A stretch of 11,314 nucleotides of DNA from Rodentolepis nana (lineage: Eukaryota; Platyhelminthes; Cestoda; Cyclophyllidea; Hymenolepididae): contig UZAE01012699.1 of NCBI GenBank assembly GCA_900617975.1, positions 22,364-33,677 on the forward strand, given 5' to 3'. The notes below the pieces were generated by a model, which was not told the DNA's origin, ran no database searches, and was given only the letters and a program-made list of their open reading frames with translations. The translations under genes were made by a program, and so were the position numbers. This document shows positions 8,401 through 11,314 of this stretch, piece after piece; position 1 is the first letter of the stretch, and each line of letters opens with the position of its first letter.

Positions 8401-8692
8401 CAAAATACCACAGCAGCAGCAACTTATTAAGCAAAACAATACATTTGTGTGCTAGAACAAATCTGACTCACGTCATTACCGTCTGGAGGTAACTTAGAGC
8501 TCTCCTGGGCTGTAGGAGAAGGCAAGTCTGGAAAGAAAAAATTGGCACTTCGACATTCCAGTGAGGGAGGAAAATTAGCATCGAGATTGGGAAGTGACCA
8601 CTCCGGGGAGCAGCAGAGGCTTTGAAAGAGTCGAGGATGATGTGCGGCTTTGTACCATGCCCGATTGACTTGCGATGCTCGCATGAGACATT
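5348..8692 (-). CDS. F-box/WD40-repeat protein (FBXW-type SCF substrate receptor), spliced, 5'-incomplete
   Basis: Six exons: 8692-8472, 7872-7426, 6525-6437, 6365-6287, 6210-5872, 5491-5348. Together they encode 438 residues and a TGA stop (5350-5348). Every junction is GT-AG and keeps frame (incoming phase 1, then 0, 0, 2, 0, 0). Residues 1-30 carry the C-terminal half of an F-box (ASQVNRAW core). About 45 residues of Ser/Pro-rich linker follow, then a basic WRYQVRKNWERGKHRV segment of the kind that precedes the propeller in FBXW proteins, then seven WD repeats. Repeat hallmarks visible: GHTGAV..VSGSADSTICVW, GHSGAV..ISGSVDTNLKLW, GHLDTV..ISGSYDCTMRLW, GHTAGV..YSGSLDNTVRVW, a diverged fifth ending DGRICVW, a sixth ending DDQTIKIW, and a seventh GHEDGV..ISGSYDKNVILY. 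In the family, the F-box binds Skp1 and the propeller binds substrate for cullin-RING ubiquitination. I cannot assign a subfamily. The start codon and N-terminal F-box half are not found. Confidence 0.9.
5492..5871 (-). other. Intron E-F (380 bases) with long G run
   Basis: GT-AG intron separating exon E from the terminal exon. Its main feature is a 22-base homopolymer at 5608-5629, which is G in the transcript. Confidence 0.8.
5608..5629. repeat. 22-base C/G homopolymer
   Basis: Uninterrupted run of 22 C on the plus strand, so G in the F-box/WD40 pre-mRNA, in the last intron. Runs this long are prone to length change and sequencing error, so the true length may differ. Confidence 0.85.
5872..6210 (-). 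CDS. Exon E: WD repeats 4 (end), 5 and 6
   Basis: The acceptor is TTTGTTTAAG (AG at 6212-6211) and the donor is ATTAAG|GTAAAT (GT at 5871-5870). The 113 codons are in phase 0 at both ends. They open VWSLRTTACYYTLV, closing repeat 4. Repeat 5 (VTSLHLDSQRRRLFVAHHDG, then RICVW) lacks the GH and SGS signatures and is the most diverged blade. After an acidic loop, repeat 6 runs VIRCLAGDGWHLLCGCDDQT, then IK, completed by IW in exon F. Reading through the donor would add NKNGNPLLK and more, which is unlike a WD repeat. Confidence 0.92.
6287..6365 (-). CDS. Exon D: WD repeat 4, first part
   Basis: The acceptor is AAATTCCAACTATAG (AG at 6367-6366) and the donor is GTTCGA|GTGAGT. The 79 bases enter with one base completing the split Arg codon, then read GHTAGVVCLTYDDSLLYSGS followed by LDNTVR. 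The intron before it is only 71 bases and the one after it 76 bases. The WD signature is completed by VWSL at the start of exon E. Confidence 0.92.
6437..6525 (-). CDS. Exon C: remainder of WD repeat 3
   Basis: The acceptor is TTTTTTCTTCGCAG (AG at 6527-6526) and the donor is TTTCG|GTAAGT. The 89 bases give 29 codons plus two bases. The peptide starts ADSEKAISGSYDCTMRLWDL and completes the repeat opened by GHLDTVRCLQ at the end of exon B, which confirms that no exon is missing between them despite the 900-base intron. The last two bases CG join T from exon D to make an Arg codon. Confidence 0.92.
6526..7425 (-). other. Intron B-C (900 bases)
   Basis: The longest intron of the gene. WD repeat 3 is complete across it, so it hides no constitutive exon. 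It contains a diverged copy of the exon B/intron junction at 7147-7191. A minus-strand open frame of 61 codons (7230-7045) overlaps that copy. Nothing else is recognisable. Confidence 0.8.
7147..7191 (-). repeat. Degenerate intronic copy of the exon B 3' end and splice donor
   Basis: Ungapped alignment at a 276-base offset to 7423-7467 gives 32 identities in 45 positions, including ACAGTATCCAG and CCTGAAG. The parent segment encodes the GTLQGHLDTVRCLQ end of exon B plus its donor. The copy reads GSLQEYLDTVGRIQ in the same frame. The donor GT has become GA, so it cannot be used as the 5' splice site in the same way. This suggests an old local duplication of the exon-intron junction, now decayed. 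Confidence 0.6.
7426..7872 (-). CDS. Exon B: propeller entry, WD repeats 1 and 2, start of repeat 3
   Basis: The acceptor is TTTTTTCAATATAG (AG at 7874-7873) and the donor is TTACAG|GTAATC (GT at 7425-7424). The 149 codons are in phase 0 at both ends. They begin WFQKFKWRYQVRKNWERGKH, continue through a first repeat (GHTGAVHCL, SGSADSTICVW) and a second (GHSGAVRCL, ISGSVDTNLKLW), and end in the first strand of the third (GHLDTVRCLQ). The second repeat carries an insertion of about 25 residues rich in Ser, Pro and Leu between its first two strands, beyond the usual ~40-residue repeat. It is probably a disordered surface loop. Confidence 0.92.
7873..8471 (-). other. Intron A-B (599 bases)
   Basis: GT-AG intron between the linker exon and the first propeller exon. 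It contains the G-rich tract at 8198-8224 (C-rich in the transcript) and no other coding segment I can support. The open frame on the minus strand at 8439-8164 has no family resemblance and no matching splice sites. Confidence 0.8.
8198..8224 (+). other. G-quadruplex motif in intron A-B (template strand)
   Basis: Five runs of three to five G separated by AGGT, A, T and C. The motif is on the strand opposite the transcript, within the gene's first visible intron. Confidence 0.6.
8472..8692 (-). CDS. Exon A: C-terminal half of F-box plus linker
   Basis: The acceptor is a pyrimidine-rich run ending CTACTATAG (AG at 8694-8693) and the donor is GAC|GTGAGT (GT at 8471-8470). The exon enters in phase 1: its first two bases (AA) complete a codon begun in the missing upstream exon. 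It encodes CLMRASQVNRAWYKAAHHPR at its start, which matches the second half of an F-box (conserved hydrophobic-x-V-x-R-x-W). A Ser/Pro-rich linker ends PPDGND. An internal ATG at 8684 exists, but starting there would cut the F-box in half, so I do not choose it. Confidence 0.85.
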
Positions 8693-9522
8693 CTATAGTA
8701 GCAAACGAGCAAAAAATGAGATACTACTTATAAGACGATTTTTGGATAAAGGACGAGGATTAGGTTTAACACCAAAAAAAAGAATTCCCAAAGGAAATAA
8801 TTGATGTTACTTTTAAACCAAGGACGCAATTCCTACTTACAAACAAATTCTAATAGACACCTATCATCCAATAAGTCGAACCGAATGGCAAAGCATATAT
8901 GAAATAGCCAATTTAAATAAAATGAGAGCGAAGAATCTTTTTTTAGAAAATTTGTACTTTAAATTGTGACTCGGCAATTTCATTCCCAAACTCTGGTTCA
9001 TAAAAAAAGAGAGCCCTATGTCCGTGACAGGCATTTAGTTTACGATAGGCCAAAACGTGTCCAACATTAGAACATCTTAGCCCACATTTTCGAAAAATTC
9101 AAGGCTATAAAAAAGCAATGTAGGCCAAACAAATTGCAAAATGTAGTACTTTTGAATGCTTCACCTTCAGTCAGTTAACTATTGTAGGGATAAGGACATC
9201 ACATAAACTAGGCGGTTTAATACTGTAAGCAGTTTCAAGTTCTGTGCAAATTTTTGGAGACAAAATAATTTTCAATTATACAATAGGGTTATGCCAATTT
9301 ATGTGGATTATTAGTGCATCAAAACAGTGCTCTATTGTCTTTTTCTTAAAGAAGTTGCCATGGTGCAACACCAAACCTGCATTACATTAGGAGCAGTAGA
9401 ATAGCAGTACAATGAGCAACAATACAAGGTTACGATCAACAGACAGAGAGAGAGAAATGAATAAGCAGAATTTGTGACAACTGGGAAAAAGCAGAAAAAT
9501 AGTCTCAAAACGGGATGAAGAA

Positions 9523-9532
9523 GGGGGGGGGG
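9523..9532. repeat. G10 run
   Basis: Ten consecutive G on the plus strand followed by AGGAGGAAG. The minus strand here gives a pyrimidine-rich stretch and an artefactual proline-rich frame. Confidence 0.8.
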
Positions 9533-10631
9533 AGGAGGAAGATGTCTAGAAGAAGTAGAGAATAAAGCCGTAGTGTCAAACGAGTTTAAACTCATTTGAG
9601 CTTTCAATATTTAGTTACATAGTATACATTTCGATGCATCATATTCGCATTGTGATTGAGTTAACGTCTCCGAAGTTTACTGCTTATTAGCCAATCAAAT
9701 AGATGCATCTGTAACATTCAAAGAGCAAGTTTTGCTACTGCTCGTGGTAAGAACAGATGGTCAAATGTTACCATTTGTCCGTTTTTACGATCAACACAAA
9801 GTAAACCAACCAAGGAACCTATCAGATAGCTATAAAACCAATCTGCTTAATTACATACTTACTTAATTGCCTAAATACACAAAATTCACGTTGCTGAAGG
9901 CTTAGTATGTGGAATTTTTCGGGATACGAGTAATACGATTGGCCTGAACATGTATCAGATTTGATTGATAGACTTCATGTCAGATAGAACTCTAATGGAA
10001 GAGGGAACGAAAGTCGAAAGCCTTTTAACGGACAATGAAAATGCAAGCTCAAGGTTTAATTTAAGGTCAAGGCCGCGCGACCTTAGAGAAGTTTCTGCCG
10101 TTTTAAGACTGTACGAATGCCTCCCTCTTTCAATAGCATAACACAAGTTCAGCAAAAAATTTGATTCTCAAAAAAACTGAACACATTCAAGACCACCGCT
10201 AAGCAGATCGGATGCAAAAGGTAAGAAGACGAAGTCTTCTTGGAAAAGAACGCCCACAAGGAGGACACAGACTATCATGGACCCAAATAAGAACTACCTT
10301 TCCCTCCTTCTCAATGACGAAAATTGTTACTAGTATAGAATACGTTTGATCGACGACTATGAGTTAGGTTTCCCTTTAAAACAACTGTTTTCGAGGACAC
10401 GGAGAATATAGGGCAAAATTCATAAATGAAGTACTCATAGCATGAGATATGTGATAATCACTATTATAATTAATCTAGCTCACAATTAAGTGAATCTTTT
10501 AAAGAATAGGTTCTAAGGATATATACATTTGTTTCAAGACTTTAAATAAGAAATTAAATGAATATTCAATTTTAGGACTTCTATGAGAGATTCACACCGA
10601 AAATAATATTAAAGCAGGGGGTCACAGTACA

Positions 10632-10645
10632 GTTACCATGGCAAC
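10632..10645. promoter_or_regulatory. X-box-like (RFX) palindromic site
   Basis: GTTACCATGGCAAC fits the RFX factor consensus RYYNYYATRRNRAC at every position. RFX sites of this form occur in promoters of ciliary genes in animals. No gene start is recognised next to it, so it may be a chance match. Confidence 0.25.
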
Positions 10646-10990
10646 AAGAATGGATTTAAAGGCCAATTTTCAGTTTGCATAAGAACGACCAATATTTTCA
10701 GTGCACCGGATCGAAGTTCACCGATTTCAAGCCTCATGCACTTAATTATTTACTACATATCCAAATATATGTGGACAAATTTAATTAATTACAAACCGTG
10801 GTTTGAATTATAGGTTGTTTTTCTTTCACTCTGAAGCCTTAGTAATAACCACAATGGACATTTACATTTCTGAAAAATGGTCCATTCCAAGTCTTGATCT
10901 AATTAAGGAGTTCACTGAACGCGCTTAATAGATGCCAAGATTCTATTCATTCTCACGTCTATCGTCAACCGACAAGGCAAGAACTATGAA

Positions 10991-11002
10991 CCCCCCCCCC
11001 CC
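10991..11002. repeat. C12 run
   Basis: Twelve consecutive C on the plus strand in intergenic DNA. Confidence 0.9.
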
Positions 11003-11141
11003 AGCAATACCTCTGGAAATCGCATATTCGATTTTCAAAATCCACTGAATCAACAGTTTGGTCGTTTCTTTTAGTCAAGAGCATCCTGTTAATGCTTGTT
11101 AAGATAATTCAGCCTAATATAACTCACACAAATCCGCTAAA

Positions 11142-11169
11142 AGTCAACTTTGATAATAATAATAATAAT
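11142..11169 (+). repeat. (TAA)n tract, possible remnant of a retroposon tail
   Basis: AAGTCAACT followed by TTGATAATAATAATAATAAT. Both parts occur in the 3' end of the SINE-like and LINE elements (GAAGTCAACT, then TTTGATAT and TAA units), but the ~30 bases between are missing. Either a deleted tail or coincidence. Confidence 0.3.
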
Positions 11170-11234
11170 GAATAGTGTGTAATTTCCTCCGCAAACTGCA
11201 CAAATTAATTCCCAGAGTGATTATGCTTCAAAGG

Positions 11235-11314
11235 GGGGTGTGTGATAGACTTACATCCACGTGGTGCAACCTGGGCAACGTATACTCATACGGCAAAGTC
11301 TATTAATCGGTAGT
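11235..11314 (+). mobile_element. SINE-like repeat, copy 5, cut by the window end
   Basis: Starts GGGGTGTGTGATAGACTTAC and continues with CACGTGGTGCAACCTGGGCA, then the shared CGTATACTCATACGGCAA, ending in ATCGGTAGT at the window edge. It matches the first ~80 bases of copies 1-3 with few differences. The rest lies outside the window. Confidence 0.88.

Larger units (their letters stand above)
8693..11234. other. Upstream intron and/or intergenic DNA, no supported gene
   Basis: The sequence immediately above 8692 must be intron, because exon A enters through an acceptor in phase 1. I scanned the minus strand for an exon carrying the first half of the F-box (LPxE, then ILSxLD) ending in phase 1 at a GT donor and found no convincing one. 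Minus-strand open frames at 9607-9332 and 10155-9955 have no domain and are low-complexity or ordinary. The stretch contains a G10 run, a C12 run, an X-box-like site and a TAA tract. Confidence 0.5.

Noticed and set aside
8829..8940. Minus-strand segment reading DLLDDRCLLEF before a GTAAGT donor, as the missing first half of the F-box
   Set aside because: It would end in phase 1 with T, and joining to AA of exon A makes a stop codon. It also lacks an LPxE motif and the spacing to the VNRAW core is wrong.
9354..9369. GTTGCCATGGTGCAAC, a near-palindrome like the X-box at 10632
   Set aside because: It is two bases too long for the RFX consensus and the half-site spacing does not fit.
9862..9985. 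Minus-strand segment reading YPEKFHILSLQQREF before a GTAAGTATG donor, phase-compatible with exon A
   Set aside because: ILS would be eight residues too far from the F-box tryptophan and no start or good acceptor is seen. Not convincing without transcript evidence.
10208..10310. Plus-strand reading RRRSLLGKERPQGGHRLSW, vaguely like the end of RTE-type LINE proteins
   Set aside because: Only a loose GKxxxGG-W spacing match over ~20 residues, with no supporting flanks.
1..11314. CRISPR array, tRNA, rRNA, bacterial operon or phage genes
   Set aside because: No spaced direct repeats, no tRNA cloverleaf or B box recognised, and the spliced gene and retroposons identify nuclear eukaryotic DNA.

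Overview
This is eukaryotic, almost certainly invertebrate animal, nuclear DNA. The evidence is a spliced gene with GT-AG introns, AT-rich spacers with homopolymers and microsatellites, and retroposons with target-site duplications. I see no operons, ribosome binding sites or bacterial-type genes. The species cannot be fixed from the window.

The one clear gene lies on the minus strand between 8692 and 5348. Six exons (8692-8472, 7872-7426, 6525-6437, 6365-6287, 6210-5872, 5491-5348) join in phase across five GT-AG introns and give 438 codons plus a stop. The product is the C-terminal half of an F-box motif, a linker and seven WD40 repeats. This is the architecture of an FBXW-type substrate receptor of an SCF (Skp1-Cullin-F-box) ubiquitin ligase. 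The first part of the F-box and the start codon lie in at least one further exon upstream (above 8692) that I could not identify. A canonical poly(A) signal follows the stop at 5190-5185.

The flanks are retroposon territory. A 5'-truncated, broken non-LTR retrotransposon (LINE) end lies on the minus strand at about 1377-735. Five copies of a roughly 310-325 bp SINE-like repeat lie at 95-418 (+), 1486-1796 (-), 2862-3262 (-), 4635-4925 (+) and 11235-window end (+). Three of these have recognisable target-site duplications (16, 10 and 13 bp). The last ~70 bp of the SINE-like repeat matches the last ~70 bp of the LINE fragment, including a TAA-rich tail. That is the signature of a SINE mobilised by a partner LINE, and it is the most interesting feature here.

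The rest is non-coding: introns, intergenic DNA, G-rich tracts able to form quadruplexes, a 22-base C run, an (AG)9 microsatellite, and a damaged intronic copy of the end of exon B including its splice donor. From 8693 to 11234 I find no supported gene.
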